The notes below the pieces were generated by a model. That model was not told where the DNA came from and did not search any database. It worked only from the letters and a program-made list of their open reading frames with translations. 64,000 nt of DNA from Paulinella micropora (lineage: Eukaryota > Cercozoa > Imbricatea > Euglyphida), in the NCBI GenBank assembly GCA_009731375.1, contig BJOX01000002.1, positions 760,800-824,799 of the forward strand. Direction: 5' to 3'. The translations under genes were made by a program, and so were the position numbers. Position 1 is the first letter of the stretch, and every line of letters begins with the position of its first letter. Positions 1 to 9,712 of this stretch are shown here, piece after piece.

Positions 1-1
1 G

Positions 2-610
2 GAGAACAGAGACTGCTCTTTCAATCATGATAGGCAGAACCCAACAGCAAGGGCAAATTTTCTGAGCAGGACGGAAGGCAAGGAACCGGGCCTTTTCAAT
101 ATGCTTCAGATTGCCGCTGTGAACGAAGGTTGGTATGCCAATATGTGTGATGATGAGGAGTTACGAGAGGCAATCATTACCTACATGAAGAGGATGAAGG
201 AGAAGAAGGAGGAAAGGTAGAGACAAAAGAACTTAAAGGCCTCTCAAAGAGGACGAGGAGGAGGAGCAGGAGCAGGAGGACGAGGAGGAGGAGGAGGACG
301 ACGAGGAGGAGGAACATGGAGAGGAGGAGGAACATGGAGAGGAGCCTCGAGGTGGCAGGGAACCCCTCAGAGAGGAAGAGGAGGAGGTCGGGGATATACC
401 CCTTATGGAGGGAGAGTTGTTCGAGCTCCAGCCCCCCACCAAGAGGAGCAGGCTCATGGGCAAGCTCCAACCCAAATTTCGGTCGAGCTCAGGCCTACAA
501 CACTGCCTCGGAGACCGATACGTCATCCCACCCGGACACTACTCAAGGTAATCGTTTCGAGGTGGTGGAATGACTGGAGGGGGAAGAAGAGAGAAAGGAG
601 AAGACTGTGA
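2..610 (+). pseudogene. Gag C-terminal part with Arg/Gly-rich (RGG) region
   Basis: Frame 2 reads from the window edge to an in-frame TAG at 218-220. It then stays open to TGA at 608-610. After the TAG it encodes a strongly basic Gly/Arg-rich stretch (GRGGGAGAGGRG and WRGGGTWRG types) between about 255 and 400. Such RGG boxes replace the CCHC zinc knuckle as the nucleic-acid-binding part of Gag in some Ty3/gypsy elements. No CCHC knuckle is visible. The pol frame (frame 1) opens at 574, so the last 34 nt of gag overlap pol in the -1 frame. This layout fits -1 ribosomal frameshifting, but I see no canonical XXXYYYZ slippery heptamer in the overlap. Confidence 0.6.
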
Positions 611-806
611 AGTTTAACTCTAAAGTCACAGTGCTTTCTAATGCTGTTGTGCAGACTGGGCCAACGCTTCCTCAATCTGAATACAAAGATGTGGGTACAC
701 AGAGACTGCAGCCCCAAGGTAGTCTCATACCCGTTCATACATCACGGTTACCAATGATAACTGATGCAAATAGGAAGGCGAGACTTGCGATGGAGGCGAG
801 GAGGCC
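574..806 (+). pseudogene. pol N-terminal segment (linker/protease region), cut by gap
   Basis: Frame 1 is open from 574 into the N gap at 807. It has no ATG of its own at the start and is in -1 phase to gag, as expected for the start of pol. The visible segment of about 77 codons is a polar linker. No aspartic protease D-T/S-G motif is seen, so the protease, if present, lies in the gap at 807-1689. A TGA at 571-573 sits just upstream in this frame. Confidence 0.5.
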
Positions 807-1689
807 NNNNNNNNNNNNNNNNNNNNNNNNNNNNNNNNNNNNNNNNNNNNNNNNNNNNNNNNNNNNNNNNNNNNNNNNNNNNNNNNNNNNNNNNNNNNNN
901 NNNNNNNNNNNNNNNNNNNNNNNNNNNNNNNNNNNNNNNNNNNNNNNNNNNNNNNNNNNNNNNNNNNNNNNNNNNNNNNNNNNNNNNNNNNNNNNNNNNN
1001 NNNNNNNNNNNNNNNNNNNNNNNNNNNNNNNNNNNNNNNNNNNNNNNNNNNNNNNNNNNNNNNNNNNNNNNNNNNNNNNNNNNNNNNNNNNNNNNNNNNN
1101 NNNNNNNNNNNNNNNNNNNNNNNNNNNNNNNNNNNNNNNNNNNNNNNNNNNNNNNNNNNNNNNNNNNNNNNNNNNNNNNNNNNNNNNNNNNNNNNNNNNN
1201 NNNNNNNNNNNNNNNNNNNNNNNNNNNNNNNNNNNNNNNNNNNNNNNNNNNNNNNNNNNNNNNNNNNNNNNNNNNNNNNNNNNNNNNNNNNNNNNNNNNN
1301 NNNNNNNNNNNNNNNNNNNNNNNNNNNNNNNNNNNNNNNNNNNNNNNNNNNNNNNNNNNNNNNNNNNNNNNNNNNNNNNNNNNNNNNNNNNNNNNNNNNN
1401 NNNNNNNNNNNNNNNNNNNNNNNNNNNNNNNNNNNNNNNNNNNNNNNNNNNNNNNNNNNNNNNNNNNNNNNNNNNNNNNNNNNNNNNNNNNNNNNNNNNN
1501 NNNNNNNNNNNNNNNNNNNNNNNNNNNNNNNNNNNNNNNNNNNNNNNNNNNNNNNNNNNNNNNNNNNNNNNNNNNNNNNNNNNNNNNNNNNNNNNNNNNN
1601 NNNNNNNNNNNNNNNNNNNNNNNNNNNNNNNNNNNNNNNNNNNNNNNNNNNNNNNNNNNNNNNNNNNNNNNNNNNNNNNNNNNNNNNNN
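807..1689. other. Assembly gap (883 N); list of further gaps
   Basis: Run of N. Other N runs: 10720-10729, 11096-11105, 15375-15384, 17848-17976, 18646-18747, 19367-19376, 20069-20078, 22822-23420, 29172-29557, 32705-32714, 34250-34259, 36427-36723, 37045-37054, 40339-41294, 48982-48991, 62771-63215 and 63863-64000. The many 10-N runs are probably gaps of unknown size, so spacing and reading frame across them mean nothing. Confidence 1.
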
Positions 1690-1691
1690 CA

Positions 1692-2984
1692 CCAGAAACT
1701 ATTAAAAGTTTTATTACTGATTTCTGGGGCGACGAGCCGACGTGGCCGCGTTCACTAGCTGAAGTGAAGAAATGCTTACGGACTTTATTCGAAAATAATA
1801 AGCCGTATACTATTATCCTGCCATATAATGAGAAGGCGATATGGGCGCAGGAAATAAGGCACCGGCTTATTGATCATCCTATACCGGTACCCTCTCGCAA
1901 GCAACAGCTAGTGGTGGCTTGTCGTATGGGAACTCGTGAGCAGAGCAGTGCATACAAGCGGAAGCTCAGAGACCTCGACAAGTTGAAATTGATACCGCAA
2001 GCATTCACATGCTTTGATGGTTTTTACACCCGTAAAGCTCCTTTGCAATACGCGAGACTCATTGACATGCCGATGGAGCTCGGTAAAGATGATGAGCCGG
2101 ACACGGTCACGTATGAAAAGGCGGGCCTAGATGATGTCTCGGAAGAGGACTTAGGCTTGGAGGAGGACAGAGAACCCCTCAAGCAACATAAGCAGATGTC
2201 TGATGAAGATTTTCAAGAGGCGGCGCGGAAAATATTGGAAGAAGGAGTAGGCACGGAGAAGGAGAAGGAGCTTTTAAAAGCCAAATTAGAGGCGAACAAG
2301 GAAATTTTTGACCCTCCACATGCAGGTGGTGTCAAGCCTGAAGATTTCACTGCGGTTATTTACAAAATACCGGGTGCGGAGCCGTCACCGGCACCACGAA
2401 GGGCGAATTTGAGTATACATGAGGCGAAGATAGCGGAGGAGCTAGCAAGACAGCTGCTCAATGAGGACTTTATTGAGAGATCAACATCCTCAATAGTCTC
2501 ACAACCGAGAATAGTGCCGAAGCCAGGAGGAGAATGGCGCCTGACAGTTAACTATGCTCGTGTTAACAAGGTGCTGGAGGAAGAGAGAAATCCTCTCCCG
2601 ACATTAGAAGAAGGAAGGAGAGTACTGCGGAATGCAAAATTCTATTCGGTCATTGACCTTAAGAATGGCTTCTGGCAGATACCACTGGAGGAAAAGTCCA
2701 GATGGCTGACGGCGTTTGTGGTGGGTATGGAAATATACCAATGGAAAGTGCTTCCGATGGGCCTCAAGCAAGCCCCAGGACTTTTCCAGAAGGCGATGCA
2801 GAAGATGTTGAGCAGTCAGTACGATGATTTGTCTGACGGTGGCTTTATGAGAAGGCGGGGACAGAAGGCGGGAGAATATGCATTTTGCTATATCGATGAC
2901 ATTATCGTATACTCTAACACAATGGAGGAGCATATCGATCATTTGTCCGATATATTCAGGCGCATCGGAGCTTTTGGCTCCTGA
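1692..2984 (+). pseudogene. Ty3/gypsy reverse transcriptase, frameshifted at its 3' end
   Basis: This frame is open from the gap edge and codes for an acidic connection followed by the RT palm. Visible landmarks are the finger region (VPKPGGEWRLTVNYARVNK, about 2515-2570), motif A with catalytic Asp (YSVIDLKNGFWQIP, about 2642-2685), the LPMGLKQAPGLFQ motif (about 2750-2785) and the catalytic YIDD box (about 2888-2900). After HIDHLSDIFRRIGAFG the frame hits TGA at 2982-2984. The conserved thumb continuation (LLKCNLKKCQLAKTSVV) lies one frame away directly downstream, so a 1-nt indel near 2970-2980 broke the gene. Confidence 0.9.
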
Positions 2985-3224
2985 AGTGCAATCTAAAGAA
3001 GTGTCAACTTGCCAAGACGAGTGTGGTATAAGATCTCCCATAATCGAGTCTCGATATCCAAAGAGAAGAGGGAGGAGATTATGAATCGACCGATACCAAA
3101 GAACCGAACTGAATTGCACTCATTCCTTGCGATGGCGCAATACTATAGCCAGTTTATACCCGACTGGGGTGCAACACGGGCTAAGTTGGAGAAAATGATA
3201 GATTTTGGAGACTTTGAGAAGTGA
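2985..3224 (+). pseudogene. RT thumb to RNase H connection, two frames, ends in TGA
   Basis: The thumb region continues in a shifted frame to about 3032. There a second indel moves it to the frame holding SISKEKREEIMNRPIPKN and SFLAMAQYYSQFIPDW (3060-3170). This is the usual gypsy connection with its FLG.A.YYR.FI-like motif. The frame stops at TGA 3222-3224, directly before the RNase H segment. In related elements a Trp is common at this position (f.W..e.q.AF), so a TGG to TGA change is the simplest explanation. Confidence 0.8.
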
Positions 3225-6218
3225 GGCGAAGAGGCTTTGCAAGCGTTTCATGCGCTCAAAGATCTTATTTATAAAGACCCGAAAGACGGAGGACTGGTGT
3301 TAACGATGCCCGACTTTACGAAACAATTCGTAGTCGATAAATACAGATCTAAGTTTGCGATTGGGGTTGTATTACAACAAGAGGATGGGGAGAAGAAATT
3401 ACGCCCAATCATGTTTATTAGTAGGAAGTTGTGTGCGGCGGAGAGAAACTATTGCACAAGGCAAAGAGAGGCGTTAGCGGTGGTGTGGTCCCTCAAGAGG
3501 CTCAGAGAGTATTTGTGGGGAGGACCTCAATTTACTGTCAGAACTGATCATCATAACCTGTTATGGTTGATGAATCATGAACAGACGGGACGGCTGGCGC
3601 GGTGGCAAGCGTTCTTGTCTTGTTTCGATTTTACAATGGTCCATCTACCGGGAAAGCGAAATGTGGTCGCTGATAGCCTCTCTAGGCTAGAGTTTAACTC
3701 AGAAGTATCGGCGTTGGTGTCCACGGTGGAGATGGAAGACTTGTCCACTGACAAGGTGTATGAGGTCAGCCACATTGAGGCGATGGAGATGGCGAGTGGA
3801 GTCCGATATGACCGCACAGGTCTACGGTACAGTCCACAAGGCCCGGATCACGGGATATGTTGTGAGCTACATACCCAGGAGGACGCTGAGTGGTCCTATG
3901 AGGTATATGAGAATGCGAAGGCGAAATTAAGAGAGGAAGAGGAGACGCAGGATGTTTATGCGGAGCCTCCTCAAGAGCGGAGAAGTGACCTAGACGATGA
4001 CCCGGAAAGAATCGGGGTACGGCTAGAAGATGGTACTATCCATATAGCCTCGCCTACCGCATGGAGGCAACAACAGGCTCAAGATCCGGAGTTTAAAGAA
4101 CTGATACAGTTATATCAGAACCCGGATGAGCTACGGATGACGAAAGCGATCAAAGATCAGATGAAGGAGATGGGATGGAGAGATGGTCTACTGTGGTACA
4201 AGGGCCTTCACGGTCGCTATGCGTCACAGCCGGACAAATGGACCCTTTGGGTACCGGAGAGTCTGAGACGATTTATATTTGTCGCAGCCCACAATTGCCC
4301 ACTTTTGGCGCATCCGGGTCGACAACGAACTCATATGTTCGTAGCGAGGCGATTCTGGTGGAAGAAGATGAAGGAGGAGATAGATCAGGCGGTGGATGCA
4401 TGCATCCCGTGCAAGATAAACAAAACACCACTGAAGGCAAATTTCGGCCTGATTGGCGAATTTCCTCTTCATGCGGGGATGTTTGAGTTTATACACATTG
4501 ATCATGTGGGACCTTTCCCAGAATCGAAGGATGGTTACAAATACCTCCTTACGGCTATTGACAGAGCCACCAACTATGTGTGGATCATCCCTGTCAAAGA
4601 CGTTACCGGCAAGACGACGGCCGAGGCGCTGATCGATAGGATCATCTCACAGATCGGAGTACCAAGAAAGATATGTTCTGATCGAGGCTCGGACTTTAAT
4701 AACGAGGTCATCGACAAACTATCTAAGTATTACGGGATGAAATGGCAATATGTTACTGCCTATAACCCGCGAGCAAATGGGAAAATCGAGCGGGTACACA
4801 GACCCCTCAAAGCCTCGCTAAAGATGTATTGCACGAAGAAGGAGAATCAAAGAGCATGGGTCGAGGCAGCACCATCATTTGCGTTTGCAATGAACTGTCT
4901 ACCCTCTACGGCGTTAGGAGGCTCGAAGAGCTCAATCTCGCCATATCAGTTAGTATATGGGCGTGAGCCTGATATCCCGACTTCGCTCCTTCACCCAAAA
5001 GACACTTGGGCGGATGCGGATGAGTTGTTTGGGATGAGACTTAGAGTGAAGATGGAGGCGGAACAAATAGTCAGGGCGCATAGAGAGGCGGAGCGCCGAA
5101 AGACTGATGCTGAAGGGGTGCGACAAGCGCACTTGGATCAGATCAAGTTCCAGGTCGGGGATATTGTACTATTGTACCATCCTCAAGTCCCGAAGGGAGT
5201 CAGCTCTAAGCTGTTCACTCACTGGAAAGGACCTTATCAGATTATGGAACAGACGGGACCTCTGAATTACAAGATCAGGGGTAGAGGGAAGGTGCAAATT
5301 GTGAATGTAAGAAGGCTGATTAAGTATGATCCCTTCTTACTGGAAGATGAATCCGTTGAGGAGGCGTTAAAACGGATGAAGGATGATTTCAAAGAGGTGC
5401 CGCCCATCCACAAGGAGGCTGGCATAGACCAAGACGATGCTTATCGGGCACCGATAGCTGAGAAGGAGGAGAGTGAGGTGGACAGCAAGGAGAAGACTGA
5501 CCGCATAAGCGCGGTGGGGACTCAGTCCAAGTCTCCGCGAGAGCATAGCGGAAAGAAGGAGAAGATCACAGAGGCGCAGCTAAGGAGAGCGCGGAATGAT
5601 CTTATCAACGACCAACCGAGGAAGGCGATGAGGTCGATGAGATCAAAGGACGTCCACCAGGAGGAGGAGGGGACGGACACTGACCCAAACGCGGGCAACG
5701 TTGAGATTGTCCATGAGCGATGGAAGGAAGGCGATGCGATAGCAACCATCGCATGGGTGAAAAATGTTTTCTATCTGATGAGACCAGCGGAACAACATGT
5801 CGCTGATGACACTCTCTCAGACTTATACTTGATGCGGGTCGTGGCGGTCCCACGACAGATGCGTGTCACACGGACACTCAAAATATCATCAGCCGCAAAG
5901 ATAGTACAACCGATACTCCAGTTCTGGAGAAGTATGGACCCGGTTGAGGATCCAAAGGCAAGACATTATCTGCCAGTATATAAAGACGCAAAAAGTCTCG
6001 AGACATGGGATGATACAATTACTCCCAGAGACAAGGATTACACTGCGTGGACCATTCAGACACTGCCAAGAGGAGTGCTTGATGTCCCTTTTGAATTATC
6101 GTTGGGCGGAATCCCTAATAAGATCTGGGACATTCTCGAACAGTCAAAGTTCGATCTGACTTTTGTTGGTGGTCCTCCACCAGGCAAAGAAATCCGCGCC
6201 AGACGACGAAGGCAGTGA
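3225..6218 (+). CDS. pol 3' part: RNase H, integrase, GPY/F-like module, C-terminal extension
   Basis: One frame of about 995 codons is intact. RNase H occupies about the first 130 residues (FAIGVVLQQ, RKLCAAERNYCTRQREALAVVW, TVRTDHHNLLWL). Integrase follows: an HHCC finger (H...H near 4290-4335, CIPC near 4400-4415), then a D,D,E core with Asp in HIDHVGPF (about 4497), Asp in CSDRGSDF (about 4682) and Glu in GKIERVHR (about 4787). A GPY/F-like module reads WKGPYQIMEQTG (about 5224-5260). About 300 further residues form a charged linker and a globular tail without a recognised domain and without a chromodomain signature. The frame starts after the TGA at 3222, so there is no natural start codon. 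It ends with a basic tail (IRARRRRQ) and TGA. Confidence 0.92.
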   Translation, partial: GEEALQAFHALKDLIYKDPKDGGLVLTMPDFTKQFVVDKYRSKFAIGVVLQQEDGEKKLRPIMFISRKLCAAERNYCTRQREALAVVWSLKRLREYLWGGPQFTVRTDHHNLLWLMNHEQTGRLARWQAFLSCFDFTMVHLPGKRNVVADSLSRLEFNSEVSALVSTVEMEDLSTDKVYEVSHIEAMEMASGVRYDRTGLRYSPQGPDHGICCELHTQEDAEWSYEVYENAKAKLREEEETQDVYAEPPQERRSDLDDDPERIGVRLEDGTIHIASPTAWRQQQAQDPEFKELIQLYQNPDELRMTKAIKDQMKEMGWRDGLLWYKGLHGRYASQPDKWTLWVPESLRRFIFVAAHNCPLLAHPGRQRTHMFVARRFWWKKMKEEIDQAVDACIPCKINKTPLKANFGLIGEFPLHAGMFEFIHIDHVGPFPESKDGYKYLLTAIDRATNYVWIIPVKDVTGKTTAEALIDRIISQIGVPRKICSDRGSDFNNEVIDKLSKYYGMKWQYVTAYNPRANGKIERVHRPLKASLKMYCTKKENQRAWVEAAPSFAFAMNCLPSTALGGSKSSISPYQLVYGREPDIPTSLLHPKDTWADADELFGMRLRVKMEAEQIVRAHREAERRKTDAEGVRQAHLDQIKFQVGDIVLLYHPQVPKGVSSKLFTHWKGPYQIMEQTGPLNYKIRGRGKVQIVNVRRLIKYDPFLLEDESVEEALKRMKDDFKEVPPIHKEAGIDQDDAYRAPIAEKEESEVDSKEKTDRISAVGTQSKSPREHSGKKEKITEAQLRRARNDLINDQPRKAMRSMRSKDVHQEEEGTDTDPNAGNVEIVHERWKEGDAIATIAWVKNVFYLMRPAEQHVADDTLSDLYLMRVVAVPRQMRVTRTLKISSAAKIVQPILQFWRSMDPVEDPKARHYLPVYKDAKSLETWDDTITPRDKDYTAWTIQTLPRGVLDVPFELSLGGIPNKIWDILEQSKFDLTFVGGPPPGKEIRARRRRQ

Positions 6219-7340
6219 CAAAGAAACTATTTTTCTTTATGCGTCTCAAACAAACTGGTTGATTGCCCACGGCGTATCATGATTTGATCATGCATCATCA
6301 GTTATCAATATGAATATTAAAAAGACTCAGTGATATAACTTGGCATTCGATCGCAACATACGAGTGCGAAAGGTCGATCGACGATGATACTACACCGTAT
6401 ACGGGGATCCCTAGTGTATTGAGCGATGGTGTTCCCGGGTATGACCCTTTCCAAGTCCTGGGATGATGTTCTCGAAAATGAAATGTTCTCTGAAACTTTC
6501 ATTAAATTATTTTTTACGATAGATTATATACTGTCGTACCTGAGCACGGTCAATCTCTATTTGTGATCGGTATATCGCAGGGTCGGGTACATATGGTAAA
6601 AGGGGAGAGAGAGGGAGAGAGAGAAGAAGAAGAAAAAGAGAGAAAAAGAGAAAAGAGATAAAGAGAAAGGATGTGAAGACATGAACTCCCTCATCATTTC
6701 ACTTCAGCTCGAGAGCGGCGAACAGTGTAGGACTCGAGTTCATTTTCCTCAAAAAGAAAAAGGAACCCCACACCTCACTAAACGAAAACGGGCCCTGTAA
6801 AAACTCCCAGTGTGAGAAAAATAGGCCCCAAAAGAAAAATGCGGTTACGCACGAACGCCTGAAAGGGCTAAATACAATGCCCAAGGAGAGGAAAGAAAAA
6901 GAAGAGAAGAAAGAAAAAGGAAAGAAAAAGGCGGTCCGGAACATAAGTAGCAAGAAGAGTCAAGAGCGACGGCGGTGAGGGAGAATAAAGGAAACAGCAG
7001 GATCAGATGCCTGTCTCTGTAAATGGGATCTCAGGAACGAATGCTTATCAACACGGGGGCGAAGGCGCTTATGAAGGGGGGAAATCCTAAACATGGGAAC
7101 AGGAAGAAGAGCACGAGAACGATCAAGCATAGTGCGCCAGTTGATGGAGTTAAACCTGGCAAGCTCAAACACAATAATACATTTGATGCGCCTCCCGTAC
7201 GAGCCTGAAGAATAGATAGAGGGAAGGAAGTGAGTAGCAGCAGAATCAAGATACTTGATAAAATCAGAGGCCTTCGAGCCTAAAACACCAAAACTAGAGA
7301 GAGCATTTTTTTTTTAATTTTATATTATTTATTTATTTTT
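6219..7340. other. Retrotransposon 3' flank and unassigned sequence
   Basis: 6219-6597 is AT-rich with no long frame. 6598-6670 is almost pure purine (AGAGAG/AAAGAG), a candidate polypurine tract. 6672-7300 is purine-rich on the plus strand with many short frames that I do not recognise. It may contain the 3' LTR, which cannot be shown without the 5' copy. Confidence 0.4.
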
Positions 7341-7344
7341 TATT

Positions 7345-7980
7345 ACAGTAAGCGAGGTTTAATGAGAAAGAGACGATAGAAAAAAAGAAGAGCCTGATTC
7401 AAAAGAATTCTGGTTCCAAGGAACAACAGTACAAGCTCATCAGGAAATCTGGAACTAAGGTTCAACAGAAAGCTCCTGGAAAGAATAATATCGAAGGGAA
7501 AAGAATAAGAAAAAAGATAGAAGGAAAGAAAGAAAGAAAGAGGTAAAGAAAAACCAGGAAAAGAAAAGAAAACGGAGAAATAAAAAACAGTGAAGGAAGA
7601 AAAAAGCAAAAAACAAAAAGAAAACAAGAGAAGCAAAAAAAAAAAAAACAAACAAACAAGCGAAACAAAAGAAACAAAAACAAAACAAAAAACAAAACAA
7701 AAAGACAACAATAGAAGCAGCAAGAAATACAAAAAGCAAAACAAACAAACACAAAGCCAGACAGTGGCAGGGGAGACGATACTAAACTACAAGGTAAGAG
7801 CGGAAAGTGCCAGAAAAGGTAAGACATAACTAACATGGGCGCAAGTAAGATCAATTGACAATCAACGAGACAGCAATTAAGGAAACTGCAGCACCTAACG
7901 CAATTCACTCGCACCCGGAGGCTATCGTAGCTAGGAGGGTGGTGTGCAGAGCGTAGTAAGGCTCGACGTGCGTACTCTTC
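7345..7980 (-). mobile_element. Poly(A)-tailed retroposon family 2, copy 1
   Basis: Read on the minus strand, the unit ends ...CCTTGCTTACTGTAA plus an A/T-rich tail (plus strand: poly-T, then ACAGTAAGCGAGG). The body is shared with 8072-8697 and 17047-17555, including a block near 7410-7480 (GGTTCCAAGGAACAACAGTA) and a block near 7745-7965. The middle is a variable A/C/G-rich stretch, so plus-strand frames there are Lys/Asn/Gln-rich and not convincing as protein. A fixed 3' end with an A-tail and variable 5' ends indicate a non-LTR retroposon, probably non-autonomous. Confidence 0.7.
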
Positions 7981-7981
7981 T

Positions 7982-8016
<35 letters not shown>

Positions 8017-8020
<4 letters not shown>

Positions 8021-8038
8021 GTAAGCAAGGTTTCTGAG
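8017..8038 (-). mobile_element. 22-nt stub of retroposon family 2 between A-tails
   Basis: ACAGTAAGCAAGGTTTCTGA sits between a 33-nt T run and a T-rich tract. It matches only the extreme 3' terminus of family 2. The simplest reading is an extremely 5'-truncated insertion into the A-tail of the neighbouring copy. Confidence 0.55.
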
Positions 8039-8071
8039 ATTTTTTTTTTTTATTTTATTTATTTTTTTTTT

Positions 8072-8697
8072 ACAGTATTCAAGGTTAAATGAGAAAAAGA
8101 CGAAAGAAAAATGAAGAAGAGCCTAATTCAAATGAATTCTGGTTCCAAGGAACGACAGTACAAGCTCATCAGGAAATCTGGAACTAAGGTTCAACAGAAA
8201 GCTCCTGGAAAGAGTAATATAAAAAAAGGGATAAAGAAAAAGCGAGGAAAAGAAGATAGAAGAACAAAAACAGTAGTAAAGAAGGAAAACAGGAAAAAAA
8301 AAAGAGAGAAAAGGAACAAAAAACAAGACAAACAAAAGAAAGAAACAAACAACAAGAACAAAAGAGACAAAAACAAAACAAAAACAAAACAAAAACAAAA
8401 CAAAAACAAAACAAAAAAGAAAAAAGACAACAGAAGAGGCAGCAACAAGCACAAAAAAGCCAAACAAACAAACAAACAAACACAAGTAGCAGGGGAGACG
8501 ATACTGAACTAGAAGGTGAGAATGGAAAGCGCCAGAGAAGGTAAGACGTAACAAGCATGGGCGCAAGTGAGATCAATTGACAGTCAGTGAGACAGCCCTT
8601 AAGGAAACTGCAGCACCTAACGCAATTCACTCACACCCGGAGGCTATCGTAGCCAGGAGGGTGGTGTGCAGAGCGTAGTAAGGCTCGACGTGGCGTA
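8072..8697 (-). mobile_element. Poly(A)-tailed retroposon family 2, copy 2
   Basis: Close match to the first copy, in the same orientation and separated from it only by A/T-rich tails and the 22-nt stub, so the copies lie head to tail. The shared 5' side (8480-8697) includes the block CAGCACCTAACGCAATTCAC. A plus-strand frame of 133 codons (8111-8512) exists here and partly in the 17.1 kb copy, but not in the first copy, so I do not call it a gene. Confidence 0.7.
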
Positions 8698-9099
8698 GTC
8701 GCGACGCGATTATGCAGAGTGCTGCAATATCCATAAGGACAGGCCCAAGCCTGGCAACCTCACAGACATGCAGCCTCAAGCAAGTCGAGCCAAACCACTC
8801 CGCACCCCACCCCCCTCATAGACCAGAAGAAACTCCACAAGCCACACGCATACAGAAGAGCCATGCCAGAACAAGCCCAGACCTAGCAAGCAGCAATGGA
8901 TAGGAAAGAGGAGTAGTTGATAACCGAAAAGGTGTCATGAATTTTCGGTAAAACCTCAAATTCTCGCCACCTTTTCGGTTGTTGTAGCAATTCCAAGAAA
9001 ACGGCAAAATAAATACAACAACAGCAAAATAGTCTGCTACAGCACACTACGAGAAAAAAATATATGTATCATAAAGAAAAAATTTTCGTCTTGATATAG
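8698..9099. other. Unassigned flank with a hairpin at 8922-8980
   Basis: No gene is supported. AACCGAAAAGGTG (8922-8934) and CACCTTTTCGGTT (8968-8980) are perfect 13-bp inverted arms around a 33-nt loop, just before the AT-rich island. This could be a terminator-like hairpin or a remnant of a terminal inverted repeat. The sequence becomes AT-rich from about 9000. Confidence 0.5.
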
Positions 9100-9348
9100 A
9101 TGGACGACAAACACCAAATTAGAAAGCAGAAGAAGAGAAACGAATACTTAAAAGAAAGAAGGAAGAATAAATATACATGTGTCTGTGGTAGGACGATAGG
9201 AATATATAGTAAATACACACATGAAAAAAGTCAAACACATAGAGACTTCTTTGCGGAGAAAGAAGAGGTTATGATAGGTGGTCATAAAGTAATTCGTATA
9301 ACATATAGAAACGACGACATAGAAAGATATTATAAAAATAAAATGTAA
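9100..9348 (+). CDS. Small C2H2-like zinc-finger protein, virus type
   Basis: 82 codons. A strongly basic N-terminus (KQKKRNEYLKERRKNK) precedes a single finger with Cys27-x-Cys29 and His41-x5-His47 (CVCGRTIGIYSKYTHEKSQT). Short proteins with one CxC...Hx5H finger after a basic helix are frequent in Polinton-like viruses, virophages and large DNA viruses of protists. The role is probably nucleic-acid or protein binding. The ATG follows an AT-rich leader, the stop is TAA, and the last codons lie inside a block repeated after the next gene (9651). Base composition is much more AT-rich than the flanks. Assignment to a viral lineage is inference. Confidence 0.6.
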   Translation: MDDKHQIRKQKKRNEYLKERRKNKYTCVCGRTIGIYSKYTHEKSQTHRDFFAEKEEVMIGGHKVIRITYRNDDIERYYKNKM

Positions 9349-9390
9349 AACCATTAAAAAAAATAAACATTATTACTTATATATAATATG
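9333..9390 (+). promoter_or_regulatory. Repeated intergenic block (gene end plus promoter), copy 1
   Basis: ATAAAATGTAAAACCATT, an A-rich run, then ATTATTACTTATATATAAT ending at the ATG at 9388. The same order recurs at 9651-9712 after the next gene and, more diverged, at 9911-9966. The TATA-like core lies immediately before the start codon, as in compact viral genomes. The block probably combines a 3' end signal for one gene with a promoter for the next. Confidence 0.55.
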
Positions 9391-9666
9391 ACTTCTATAA
9401 TGATACAAGCGGACAAGGAAATGAAAGAACTATACAACTTTCATTTTCCAGAAGCATTAGCGGATGATAGAATGATTAAGAAATACACAAAAAGAGAAGT
9501 ACTTCAACGATATAGTAAAGCTTTTAAGTTTTGGATAGAACAAAAGAACAAAATATTAGAAGAACCTTCAACTACACTCAATATACATAAATGGCAAATT
9601 TGTGAAGAAGCAATCACGCAACTTAAATTACGGGCTATGATAGTTTTGAATAAAAATAAAATGTAA
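9388..9666 (+). CDS. Hypothetical protein of the AT-rich island
   Basis: 92 codons, ATG directly after the TATA-like block, ending in KNKM and TAA like the gene before it. The protein is helical and charged (ADDRMIKKYTKREVLQRYSK) with no motif I recognise. It lies 39 nt downstream of the zinc-finger gene in the same orientation, with the same intergenic block on both sides, which supports a real gene in one viral-type cluster. No function can be given. Confidence 0.55.
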   Translation: MTSIMIQADKEMKELYNFHFPEALADDRMIKKYTKREVLQRYSKAFKFWIEQKNKILEEPSTTLNIHKWQICEEAITQLKLRAMIVLNKNKM

Positions 9667-9712
9667 AACCATTTAAAAAAATAAATATTATTACTTATAA
9701 TATTAAAAAATG
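9651..9712 (+). promoter_or_regulatory. Repeated intergenic block, copy 2
   Basis: ATAAAATGTAAAACCATTTA, an A-rich run, then ATTATTACTTATAATATT and an ATG at 9710. It is near-identical to the block at 9333-9390, so it is not random AT-rich spacer. Confidence 0.55.

Larger units (their letters stand above)
1..6700 (+). mobile_element. Ty3/gypsy LTR retrotransposon, degenerate, left end outside window
   Basis: The order gag, RT, RNase H, integrase (zinc-binding, catalytic core, GPY/F-like) is the Ty3/gypsy order. The 5' LTR and gag start lie off the window. A purine-only tract at about 6598-6670 is followed by TG at 6672, which could be the polypurine tract and the start of the 3' LTR. No second LTR is visible to confirm this. 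The coding part carries a nonsense codon in gag, two frameshifts in RT and a TGA between RT and RNase H, so this copy cannot make a normal polyprotein. The long intact RNase H-integrase frame suggests recent inactivation, or alternatively assembly errors. Confidence 0.9.

Noticed and set aside
574-610. Canonical -1 frameshift slippery site between gag and pol
   Set aside because: The overlap has the right direction, but no X-XXY-YYZ heptamer in the gag frame, so only the layout is reported.
8111-8512. 133-codon Lys/Asn-rich plus-strand frame in retroposon family 2
   Set aside because: Present in only some copies, interrupted in the first copy, and mostly a translation of an A-rich variable stretch.
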